A stretch of DNA of 64,000 nt, taken from a virus. Made by a program: the position numbers and the translations under genes. The notes under the pieces were generated by a model. It saw only the letters and a list, made by a program, of their open reading frames with translations. It was not told the DNA's origin and ran no database searches. Numbering within the stretch: position 1 is the first letter of the stretch; every line of letters starts with the position of its first letter. Below are positions 52,051-60,339 of the stretch, one piece after another. The DNA is taken from IMG/VR virus record IMGVR_UViG_3300025880_000014, positions 1 through 64,000 of that record. One strand, written 5' to 3'.

Positions 52051-54924
52051 TTATCCAATATTTACACCGTTTTGGATAGTACGTACTCCACGCGTATGAA
52101 ATATTTGACCGCTAAATCCTCCGGTTGCATTATTACCTTGATAACCCTGTGGTCCTCTTGCTCCGGTACCAGATCCACCCTGGACTCCTTGATAACCTTG
52201 TGGTCCTCTTGCAGGTGCAGGCTGTCCTCCAGCGCCTTGATAACCTTGAGGTCCTGATGTTGCGGAAGCTCCTTTTGCTCCTTGTGTTCCTTGTGCTCCT
52301 GTTGCTCCTTTTAAACCTTGAGGTCCTCTTGGTCCTGCACCACCATTAAGTCCTACATAACCTTGTGCTCCACGTGCTCCAACGTTTCCGTTTGCACCTT
52401 GTACTCCTTGAGGTCCTGTATATCCTTGAACTCCTTGAGCTCCCTGGGTTCCTTGAGCTCCTCTTACAGTACCTGCAGGTCCAATAAAACCTTTAAGTCC
52501 GGTTGAACCTTGTGGTCCTCTTACTCCCTGTGGCCCTGTTGGTCCTGTATATCCTTTTGGTCCTGTTGCTCCTTGGAATCCTCTGTGACCTGGCGCACCA
52601 CTATAACCTTGTGGTCCAGTTAGTCCTTTATAACCCTGTACTCCTTGAGTTCCTCTTGCAGCCGCAGTTCCCTGTGGTCCAGTTATTCCTTTATCACCAG
52701 TAGCTCCTTGTGGTCCTCTTGGTCCAGTAGATCCTTTAAAACCTGTATCTCCTTTTGCTCCTTGTGCTCCTCTAATTCCTTGTGGTCCAAGATCTCCAGT
52801 AGGTCCAGTTGCTCCTTTAGGTCCGATATATCCGATATATCCTTTTGGTCCAGTTGCTCCTTGAGGTCCTTTAATTCCTTTTGCTCCAGTTGCTCCTTGA
52901 TTACCCTTTGGTCCAGTTATTCCCTGAACTCCTTTTGCTCCTTGAACACCAATTGTTCCCTGAGCTCCTTGAGGTCCAGTATTTCCTTGAGGTCCTCTAA
53001 TAGTTCCAGTACTTCCGGTTGCTCCTTGAAAACCTTTATTACCAGTAGCTCCGGTTGCTCCTTGATTACCTTTAATTCCTTGGAATCCTCTGTCTCCAGT
53101 TGCTGCAGTAGATCCTTTAAGACCTTGTGCTCCTCTAACTCCTTGATTTCCTTGGAATCCTCTTGGTGCAGCAGTTCCCTGTGCTCCAGTATTTCCTTGA
53201 AATCCAATCTTTCCAGTTGGTCCTAAATCACCAATTGCTCCGGTATTTCCTTGAACTCCAATAAATCCTTTATCTCCTTTAATTGCACTTGGTGCGATAT
53301 ATCCAGTATCTCCCTGGAATCCTCTGTCTCCAGTTGCTCCTTGATTACCCTGTGCTCCTGTTACTCCAGTATATCCTTTTGCACCAGTAGTACCTTTAGC
53401 TCCTTGGAATCCTCTTGGTCCGCTAGATCCTTGATGTCCTCTTTCACCAGCATCTCCTTGAACTCCTTTTGAACCTTGTGGTCCAACTGCTCCAACAGAT
53501 CCCTGTGCTCCTATTATTCCAGTGTTTCCTTGAACTCCAGTTGCTCCAGTTGCTCCTTTATCTCCAGTTGCTCCTTGAGGTCCTGTATAACCTTTTGCTC
53601 CTTGTGCTCCAAGAGGTCCTGTTAAACCTTTAGCTCCTTGATCTCCTTTGAAACCTTGATCTCCTTTAAGACCAACATTTCCAATAACACCTTGGTTTCC
53701 TTGAAAACCTCTTGGACCAGTGTTACCCTGTGCTCCAGTTGATCCTTTTAAACCTTTAGCTCCTTGATCTCCTTTGAAACCTTGATCTCCTTTAAGACCA
53801 ACATTTCCAATAACACCTTGGTTTCCTTGAAAACCTCTTGGACCAGTGTTACCCTGTGCTCCAGTTGATCCTTTTAAACCTTTAGCTCCCTGTGATCCTT
53901 TAAAACCTCTTTCACCAATGATACCATCGGCTCCAGTAGATCCTTGATAACCTGTTGCTCCAGTAGATCCTTGTGTTCCTATTACTTTATTAATACCAGC
54001 GTCTCCTTGAGTTCCTTGATTTCCTTGAAAACCTCTGTCTCCTACGGGTCCGTTAATACCTGTTGTTCCTTTAATTCCTTTGTCTCCTTGGAATCCTCTG
54101 GCTCCATTTGAACCATTATTTCCTTTTGCTCCTTGAGGTCCTGTAAATCCAACGTCTCCTTGTGCTCCTCTGTTTCCATCAAGTCCTTTATAACCTGTTG
54201 CTCCAGTTGAACCTTTAAAACCTTGATCTCCGATTACTCCATCAGAACCTTGATCACCTTTATAACCGGTAACCCCTTGATTTCCCTGAACTCCAATAGG
54301 TCCAGTAACTCCTTTGTTTCCGATAGATCCTTGGAATCCTCTGGCACCGTCTACGCCTGTTAAACCCTTAGTACCTTGAGTACCTTTAGTTCCTTGGTTT
54401 CCTTGGAATCCTCTTTCACCTTGATTTCCAACAATACCTTTAGATCCTTGAAATCCTCTTTCACCTTTAGCCCCAGTAGTACCTGAAATACCAATATCTC
54501 CTACTAATCCTTTACTACCACGTGATCCTTCACTACCAGTATCTCCTACTAATCCAGTATTTCCGAGAGAACCTTTATCTCCACGAAAACCTTCATCACC
54601 GGTATTTCCTTTTACTCCTTTTAAAGAAGAGAAATCACTAGGTGTAAAATTACCAGGTCTTAATATTAGATTGCCACCGATTGTTGAATCAGCCTTAAAG
54701 CTTCCGCCACCATCAAAAATACCACCCGCTATAATTGCGGAATCAGTACTCCTAATAGTTAACACATTCCCCGCAGGGAATGTGTTTAACTCTTCTAGGT
54801 AAGACGGCGTATAGACGATAGCTGAATCTTGGTCAATTCCTGCTCTGTTCGAGTTTTCATCGATCTGAGCCTGGAATTCTCCGGTAGATTGTACTAGTTT
54901 TATCGCTATTTTATTAAATGCCAT
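52051..54924 (-). CDS. Collagen-like fibre protein with larger N-terminal domain
   Basis: The product has 957 residues. The first ~95 residues are a non-collagen domain (KLVQSTGEFQAQIDENSNRA; AGGIFDGGGSFKADSTIGG, ending GNLILRPGNFTPSDFSSLKG). The rest is Gly-X-Y. Two exact 126-bp copies (53624-53749 and 53750-53875) encode 42 residues containing [21 protein letters not shown]-terminus: GQIFHTRGVRTIQNGVNIG. Its N-terminus is longer than in the two neighbours but shares the GNx...LKG junction into the helix. It probably binds the virion through this domain. Confidence 0.88.
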   Translation of the reverse strand: MAFNKIAIKLVQSTGEFQAQIDENSNRAGIDQDSAIVYTPSYLEELNTFPAGNVLTIRSTDSAIIAGGIFDGGGSFKADSTIGGNLILRPGNFTPSDFSSLKGVKGNTGDEGFRGDKGSLGNTGLVGDTGSEGSRGSKGLVGDIGISGTTGAKGERGFQGSKGIVGNQGERGFQGNQGTKGTQGTKGLTGVDGARGFQGSIGNKGVTGPIGVQGNQGVTGYKGDQGSDGVIGDQGFKGSTGATGYKGLDGNRGAQGDVGFTGPQGAKGNNGSNGARGFQGDKGIKGTTGINGPVGDRGFQGNQGTQGDAGINKVIGTQGSTGATGYQGSTGADGIIGERGFKGSQGAKGLKGSTGAQGNTGPRGFQGNQGVIGNVGLKGDQGFKGDQGAKGLKGSTGAQGNTGPRGFQGNQGVIGNVGLKGDQGFKGDQGAKGLTGPLGAQGAKGYTGPQGATGDKGATGATGVQGNTGIIGAQGSVGAVGPQGSKGVQGDAGERGHQGSSGPRGFQGAKGTTGAKGYTGVTGAQGNQGATGDRGFQGDTGYIAPSAIKGDKGFIGVQGNTGAIGDLGPTGKIGFQGNTGAQGTAAPRGFQGNQGVRGAQGLKGSTAATGDRGFQGIKGNQGATGATGNKGFQGATGSTGTIRGPQGNTGPQGAQGTIGVQGAKGVQGITGPKGNQGATGAKGIKGPQGATGPKGYIGYIGPKGATGPTGDLGPQGIRGAQGAKGDTGFKGSTGPRGPQGATGDKGITGPQGTAAARGTQGVQGYKGLTGPQGYSGAPGHRGFQGATGPKGYTGPTGPQGVRGPQGSTGLKGFIGPAGTVRGAQGTQGAQGVQGYTGPQGVQGANGNVGARGAQGYVGLNGGAGPRGPQGLKGATGAQGTQGAKGASATSGPQGYQGAGGQPAPARGPQGYQGVQGGSGTGARGPQGYQGNNATGGFSGQIFHTRGVRTIQNGVNIG
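53624..53875. repeat. 126-bp exact tandem duplication in the 957-residue collagen-like gene
   Basis: Two copies, 53624-53749 and 53750-53875, appear identical base for base. Such an exact duplication indicates recent slippage or unequal recombination in the fibre gene. Confidence 0.85.
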
Positions 54925-54978
54925 ATCTTTGTTTTTATTATTTTTTAGTTACTCCTGTTTTATTTATTCCAATTAATA

Positions 54979-57900
54979 TTAATCGAATGAGAATGTAATG
55001 TCTCCATTTGCATCTCTTTCAATTCTTGCCGTTGGGTTACCGTTAGCATCTTCGAAATAAATAGCTTTATCATTGGCGATTGTTATTGAATCTCCATCAA
55101 ATGCTCCAGTTTCTCCTTGGAATCCTTGATCTCCTTTAGCTCCAGTTAAACCCTGTGCTCCAGTATCTCCTTTGAAACCTTGATCTCCTTTGAATCCTTG
55201 GTCTCCTTTAGCTCCAGTTAAACCCTGTGCTCCAGTATCTCCTTTGAAACCTTGATCTCCTTTGAATCCTTGGTCTCCTTTAATACCTTGAATACCATCG
55301 TCTCCTTTAGTACCTTGAACTCCTTGAATACCTTGAATACCATCGTCTCCTTTGAATCCTTGATCTCCTTTTAAACCAGTATCTCCTTTGAAACCTTGAT
55401 CTCCTTTAAGACCTTGAATACCTTGAATACCATCGTCTCCTTTAGTACCCTGAACTCCAATAACTCCTTGTTCCCCTTGGAAACCTTGAATACCTTGCTC
55501 TCCAGTATCTCCTTTGAAACCTTGATCTCCTTTAAGACCTTGAATACCTTGAATACCATCGTCTCCTTTAGTACCTTGAACTCCTTGAATACCTTGAATA
55601 CCATCGTCTCCTTTGAATCCTTGATCTCCTTTTAAACCAGTATCTCCTTTGAAACCTTGATCTCCTTTTAAACCAGTATCTCCTTTGAAACCTTGATCTC
55701 CTTTAAGACCTTGAATACCTTGAATACCATCGTCTCCTTTAGTACCCTGAACTCCAATAACTCCTTGTTCCCCTTGGAAACCTTGAATACCTTGCTCTCC
55801 AGTATCTCCTTTGAAACCTTGATCTCCTTTGAAACCTTGATCTCCTTTAGCTCCTAAAGTACCTGATTCTCCTTGGAAACCTTGATCTCCTTTAAGACCT
55901 TGAATACCTTGAATACCATCGTCTCCTTTAAGACCTGTATCTCCTTTAAGACCAGTTTCTCCTTGGAATCCTTGATCTCCTTTAGCTCCAGTATCTCCCT
56001 GGAAACCTTGAATACCTTGTTCTCCTTGATCTCCTTTAAGACCATCAATACCTTGGAAACCTTGATCTCCTTTAGCTCCAGTATCTCCTTGGAAACCTTG
56101 ATCTCCTTGGAAACCTTGGAAACCTTGATCACCCTGTGCTCCAATTTTCATTGGTGTGAAAGATACAATAATTTGACCATTTGCTGATGGGATGTTCGCT
56201 GCGTACGCGTCGTTAGTCATGTGTTCCGCAGAAGAAGTACCACCATCGTAATTACTGTTTGAACCACCAACTCTTACCATGTCTACTCTAAGATCTCCTC
56301 TTCCGGCAGAACCTAAAATAATGGAAGCGTTTGATGCTTCATATAAATGATATTTACTAGAGTCTCCATTCTTAGAAACTTTTACGTAAATTCTATCGTA
56401 ACCATCAGATACCATATTTGTAAATAAAGAATTCATGTGGTTGATATCTTGCAATCCGTTTGCGATATCTGAGAACCACCATTCTTGAGAACCTCCATAA
56501 ATAAATGAAGATGCTTCAGTATGTCCTAATTGATTAACGTTTGTGTATTTATTATCTGAGAAGGTAATACCATCATAAACAACTGATAAACCACCAGCGT
56601 TACCTACAGTACCTTGGAATCCTTGATCTCCTTGATCTCCTTTAAGACCTTGGAAACCTTGATCTCCTTGGAAACCTTGGAAACCTTGATCTCCAGTTTC
56701 TCCTTGAATACCTTGTTCTCCTTGATCTCCTTTAAGACCAGTATCTCCTTGGAAACCTTGATCACCTTGGAAACCTTGATCACCTTGGAAACCTTGGAAA
56801 CCTTGATCTCCTTTAGCTCCTAATGTACCATCAACTCCTTGGAAACCTTGATCTCCTTTAGCTCCAGTATCTCCTTGGAATCCTTGATCTCCTTTAGTAC
56901 CCTGAACTCCGATAACTCCTTGTTCTCCAGTATCTCCTTTGAAACCTTGAATACCTTGCTCTCCAGTATCTCCTTTGAAACCTTGATCTCCTTTAAGACC
57001 TTGAATACCTTGCTCTCCTGTATCTCCTTTAGTACCCTGAACTCCAATAACTCCTTGTTCCCCTTGGAAACCTTGAATACCTTGCTCTCCTGTATCTCCT
57101 TTAAGACCAGTTTCTCCTTGGATACCTTGGATACCTTGTTCTCCAGTATCTCCTTTAAAACCTTGATCTCCTTTAAGACCTTGAATACCTTGAATACCAT
57201 CGTCTCCTTTAAGACCTGTATCTCCTTTAAGACCAGTTTCTCCTTGGATACCTTGGATACCTTGTTCTCCAGTATCTCCTTTAAAACCTTGATCTCCTTT
57301 AAGACCTGTATCTCCTTTAAGACCAGTTTCTCCTTGGATACCTTGCTCTCCTGTATCTCCTTTAAAACCTTGATCTCCTTTAAGACCTTGAATACCTTGT
57401 TCTCCAGTGTCTCCTTTGAATCCTTGATCTCCTTTAAGACCAGTTTCTCCTTGGATACCTTGGATACCTTGTTCTCCAGTATCTCCTTTAAGACCAGTTT
57501 CTCCTTGGATACCTTGAATACCTTGTTCTCCAGTATCTCCTTTAGTACCCTGAACTCCAATAACTCCTTGTTCCCCTTGGAAACCTTGAATACCTTGCTC
57601 TCCTGTATCTCCTTTAAGACCTGTATCTCCTTGGAATCCTTGATCTCCTTTAAGACCAGTTTCTCCTTGGATACCTTGGATACCTTGTTCTCCAGTATCT
57701 CCTTTGAAACCTTGATCTCCTTTAAGACCTTGAATACCTTGTTCTCCAGTATCTCCTTTAAAACCTTGATCTCCTTTAAGACCTTGAATACCTTGCTCTC
57801 CTGTATCTCCTTTAAGACCTGTATCTCCTTGGAATCCTTGATCTCCTTTAAGACCAGTTTCTCCTTGGATACCTTGTTCTCCAGTATCTCCTTTAAGACC

Positions 57901-58818
57901 AGTTTCTCCTTGGATACCTTGAATACCTTGTTCTCCAGTATCTCCTTTAGTACCTACAGTACCTTGAACTCCGATAACTCCTTGTTCCCCTTGGAAACCT
58001 TGAATACCTTGTTCTCCAGTGTCTCCTTTGAATCCTTGATCTCCTTTAAGACCAGTTTCTCCTTGGATACCTTGGATACCTTGTTCTCCAGTATCTCCTT
58101 TAAGACCAGTTTCTCCTTGGATACCTTGAATACCTTGTTCTCCAGTATCTCCTTTAAAACCTTGATCTCCTTTAAGACCTTGAATACCTTGTTCCCCAGT
58201 ATCTCCTTTAGTACCTACAGTACCTTGAACTCCGATAACTCCTTGTTCCCCTTGGAAACCTTGAATACCTTGATCTCCTTTAAGACCAGTTTCTCCTTGA
58301 ATACCTTGTTCTCCTTGATCTCCTTGGATACCTTGGTCTCCTTGGATACCTTGATCTCCTTTTAATCCTTGATCTCCTTTAATACCTTGAATACCATCGT
58401 CTCCTTTGAAACCTTGATCTCCTTGAAGACCTTGATCTCCTGTATCTCCTTTAGTACCTACAGTACCTTGAACTCCGATAACTCCTTGTTCCCCTTGGAA
58501 ACCTTGAATACCTTGATCTCCTTTAAGACCAGTTTCTCCTTGAATACCTTGTTCTCCTTGATCTCCTTTAAGACCAGTTTCTCCTTTAAGACCAGTTTCT
58601 CCTTTGAAACCTTGATCTCCTTTAATACCTTGAATACCTTGTTCACCGGTATCTCCTTTAAAACCTTGATCTCCTTGAAGACCTTGATCTCCTTGAAAAC
58701 CTTGAACCCCATCAATACCCTGATCTCCTTGGAAACCTTGATCTCCTTGTGTACCTTGATATCCGGATCCTTGATCTCCCTGAGGACCTGCGGTAGAAAT
58801 ATATGCTGAATATGCCAT
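54979..58818 (-). CDS. Giant collagen-like fibre protein, almost proline-free
   Basis: The product has 1279 residues. Two Gly-X-Y arms (about residues 10-740 and 892-1237) surround a globular domain of ~150 residues (SSFIYGGSQEWWFSDIANGL and onward). The arms are built of a few triplets (GDQ, GFK, GDT, GEQ, GIQ, GLK, GFQ) in varied order. Apart from one early Pro, proline is essentially absent from the arms. Lys is almost always at Y and commonly followed by Gly-Asp, an arrangement known to stabilise triple helices by salt bridges. C-terminus: GDSITIANDKAIYFEDANGN, a beta domain seen in fibre proteins. At 0.286 nm per residue the arms would be about 210 and 100 nm long. Confidence 0.88.
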   Translation of the reverse strand: MAYSAYISTAGPQGDQGSGYQGTQGDQGFQGDQGIDGVQGFQGDQGLQGDQGFKGDTGEQGIQGIKGDQGFKGETGLKGETGLKGDQGEQGIQGETGLKGDQGIQGFQGEQGVIGVQGTVGTKGDTGDQGLQGDQGFKGDDGIQGIKGDQGLKGDQGIQGDQGIQGDQGEQGIQGETGLKGDQGIQGFQGEQGVIGVQGTVGTKGDTGEQGIQGLKGDQGFKGDTGEQGIQGIQGETGLKGDTGEQGIQGIQGETGLKGDQGFKGDTGEQGIQGFQGEQGVIGVQGTVGTKGDTGEQGIQGIQGETGLKGDTGEQGIQGETGLKGDQGFQGDTGLKGDTGEQGIQGLKGDQGFKGDTGEQGIQGLKGDQGFKGDTGEQGIQGIQGETGLKGDQGFQGDTGLKGDTGEQGIQGFQGEQGVIGVQGTKGDTGEQGIQGIQGETGLKGDTGEQGIQGIQGETGLKGDQGFKGDTGEQGIQGLKGDQGFKGDTGEQGIQGETGLKGDTGLKGDQGFKGDTGEQGIQGIQGETGLKGDTGLKGDDGIQGIQGLKGDQGFKGDTGEQGIQGIQGETGLKGDTGEQGIQGFQGEQGVIGVQGTKGDTGEQGIQGLKGDQGFKGDTGEQGIQGFKGDTGEQGVIGVQGTKGDQGFQGDTGAKGDQGFQGVDGTLGAKGDQGFQGFQGDQGFQGDQGFQGDTGLKGDQGEQGIQGETGDQGFQGFQGDQGFQGLKGDQGDQGFQGTVGNAGGLSVVYDGITFSDNKYTNVNQLGHTEASSFIYGGSQEWWFSDIANGLQDINHMNSLFTNMVSDGYDRIYVKVSKNGDSSKYHLYEASNASIILGSAGRGDLRVDMVRVGGSNSNYDGGTSSAEHMTNDAYAANIPSANGQIIVSFTPMKIGAQGDQGFQGFQGDQGFQGDTGAKGDQGFQGIDGLKGDQGEQGIQGFQGDTGAKGDQGFQGETGLKGDTGLKGDDGIQGIQGLKGDQGFQGESGTLGAKGDQGFKGDQGFKGDTGEQGIQGFQGEQGVIGVQGTKGDDGIQGIQGLKGDQGFKGDTGLKGDQGFKGDTGLKGDQGFKGDDGIQGIQGVQGTKGDDGIQGIQGLKGDQGFKGDTGEQGIQGFQGEQGVIGVQGTKGDDGIQGIQGLKGDQGFKGDTGLKGDQGFKGDDGIQGIQGVQGTKGDDGIQGIKGDQGFKGDQGFKGDTGAQGLTGAKGDQGFKGDQGFKGDTGAQGLTGAKGDQGFQGETGAFDGDSITIANDKAIYFEDANGNPTARIERDANGDITFSFD
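55100..58780. repeat. Dense short tandem repeats encoding collagen-like arms
   Basis: The stretch is built of a handful of near-identical 9-bp codon groups (complement of tctcctttgaaaccttgat-type blocks) with larger shuffled repeats, broken only by the globular-domain coding region (about 56150-56600). Long apparent frames on the opposite strand are a consequence of this composition. Confidence 0.85.
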
Positions 58819-58846
58819 AGTTTAATTTACTTTATTTTTATTTTTA

Positions 58847-59611
58847 TTAGTCTAATGAGTTTTTCTCGTATACTATATCGAAAAGATCTCCTCCTCCGAT
58901 TTCATATCCTGCGAAATTTGAATTCCAAAACAGTTCATCACCAGCTTCTAAATCTGCAACAGATTTGGCAGTGATACCTGCGTTGTTAGAGAAATATACA
59001 TCTCCTGTTTTTTCTCCGTAAGTTTCAGTAACAGCTACACCGTTAATATAAACCTGTACAGTTGAATCTGCGAAAGGAGTATAGTCTAATGTAATACCTG
59101 TTGCCGATTCATCTCCGTTAGATGCAAGAGGTGTTAAATCAGCCTGTGTGTATTCAGAACCCTGTGCTACCTGAGTTGGACCTAAACTTGGTCTCCATGG
59201 TAGAACTTGTGCTTTTGTTGCTGAAATCGCTTGTAAAACTGGATTGCTGTATGCATACGCTGGATCAGAAGCATCTACAAACGCTGCGATAGAACCTGAA
59301 TCAGATTCATCAACTACGTAAAAAGTACCTGGAGTTAAATTCCAAGTCGATACTTCAATGTTACCAATTTGTACTGCAATAAAATTAGAATCATCAGTAG
59401 CTTCTTCAACTACTAATCTTCCCAATTTGTCGGCAGTTTTAGAATCTGCTAAAACCCAAGAACCGTTAAAGAATGCAATAACATTCCCTGCTGCAAAACC
59501 ATGAGCAGCTTGTTCATAACTTGATTTTAAAGATCCTGATGCCAGTTGAGAATCGATAGACTCTAACTTTGTCTGTAAGCCTTCGATTTGCTTAATTTTT
59601 AATTGTGACAT
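58847..59611 (-). CDS. Small tail-fibre or receptor-binding-type protein
   Basis: The product has 254 residues. N-terminus MSQLKIKQIEGLQTKLESID is a short helix as found at the tips of phage fibre chains. The rest is Ala/Ser/Asp/Thr-rich and beta-like (AAGNVIAFFNGSWVLADSKT; TVQVYINGVAVTETYGEK), similar to distal-end domains. It is the first gene of the collagen operon, 28 nt upstream of the giant collagen gene. A distal-tip or receptor-contact role is inferred. Confidence 0.7.
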   Translation of the reverse strand: MSQLKIKQIEGLQTKLESIDSQLASGSLKSSYEQAAHGFAAGNVIAFFNGSWVLADSKTADKLGRLVVEEATDDSNFIAVQIGNIEVSTWNLTPGTFYVVDESDSGSIAAFVDASDPAYAYSNPVLQAISATKAQVLPWRPSLGPTQVAQGSEYTQADLTPLASNGDESATGITLDYTPFADSTVQVYINGVAVTETYGEKTGDVYFSNNAGITAKSVADLEAGDELFWNSNFAGYEIGGGDLFDIVYEKNSLD

Positions 59612-59736
59612 AGATTTTTAATTTTTTTTATTTTTTTATAATTTAAAAGAGGCTTTTTAACCTAATTTATCAATTCTATATATCATGATTAAAGAGGCGT
59701 AATGTCTATATACCTCCATAATATGGTAATATAATT
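59612..59736. promoter_or_regulatory. Divergent intergenic region
   Basis: This gap lies between the only plus-strand gene and the leftward fibre operon, so it should hold both promoters. It includes caattctatatatcatgatt at 59671-59690, similar to the sequence upstream of the 1535-residue gene (6274-6293). No copy of the 32-bp promoter element is present. Confidence 0.45.
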
Positions 59737-60339
59737 ATGATAATAATTATGATAAATAGTATAATGAATAGTATTACTAAGAAGATAGTTAGAGATTACA
59801 TATATTTTAGAGAAACATTAGATGACGTAAAATCTATTTCTAGTGATGCGGAAGGTATGTTCAGAGACGCAATGCACGAGCATAACGAGGTTGCACTAAC
59901 AGCTCTCACTCCACCGGAAGGAGCACCTCCTATTAAAAAAATTGATGAAGAACTTGTTGTAAAATTTGAAGACAAGCTCTTTAAAAAGCTTTTTAGAAAG
60001 ATAGCGGTATTATGCCATCCAGATAAATTAGATGATTCCTACTCTGAAAGAGAAGCTGCATTTTTAAAAAAATGCTATGAAGATCTTAATACTTCTAACC
60101 AAACATATGATTGGGGATTGTTGTTAAAGGTTGCTATGGAACTGGATGTTGAAATTCCGGAATTGAGCGATGAGCAATTTATTAATATTAATAATAATAT
60201 AGAATCTATTAAAAATACTATTAACCAGTTTGAAGGATCTATGGCTTATAAATGGTATACCCTCTCTGACACTGATGCCAAGAAAGGGTATTTAGAAAGC
60301 TGTGCTTCTATATTTATGAATAGTTTAAAGAATCGTTAA
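59737..60339 (+). CDS. J-domain-like protein, the only plus-strand gene
   Basis: The product has 200 residues from the ATG at 59737; ATGs at 59749 and 59764 are also possible. The central part (KLFKKLFRKIAVLCHPDKLD) has the H-P-D tripeptide between helices II and III of a J domain, followed by a helix (REAAFLKKCYEDLNTSNQTY). The typical flanks are shorter than in DnaJ. It probably recruits DnaK, or is a degenerate J-like virion/host factor. It converges with the GT2 gene with a 4-bp overlap of stop codons. No second plus-strand gene is near. Confidence 0.75.
   Translation: MIIIMINSIMNSITKKIVRDYIYFRETLDDVKSISSDAEGMFRDAMHEHNEVALTALTPPEGAPPIKKIDEELVVKFEDKLFKKLFRKIAVLCHPDKLDDSYSEREAAFLKKCYEDLNTSNQTYDWGLLLKVAMELDVEIPELSDEQFININNNIESIKNTINQFEGSMAYKWYTLSDTDAKKGYLESCASIFMNSLKNR

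Noticed and set aside
52645-53226. 193-residue Ser/Cys-rich plus-strand frame
   Set aside because: Antisense reflection of a collagen-like gene; low complexity and no promoter or terminator.
56839-58365. 508-residue open frame on the plus strand opposite the giant collagen gene
   Set aside because: Pure mirror of the repeated Gly-X-Y codons (Ser/Phe/Thr/Leu/Ile low-complexity product); the same happens at many places in the collagen genes. No independent start context or gene-like composition.
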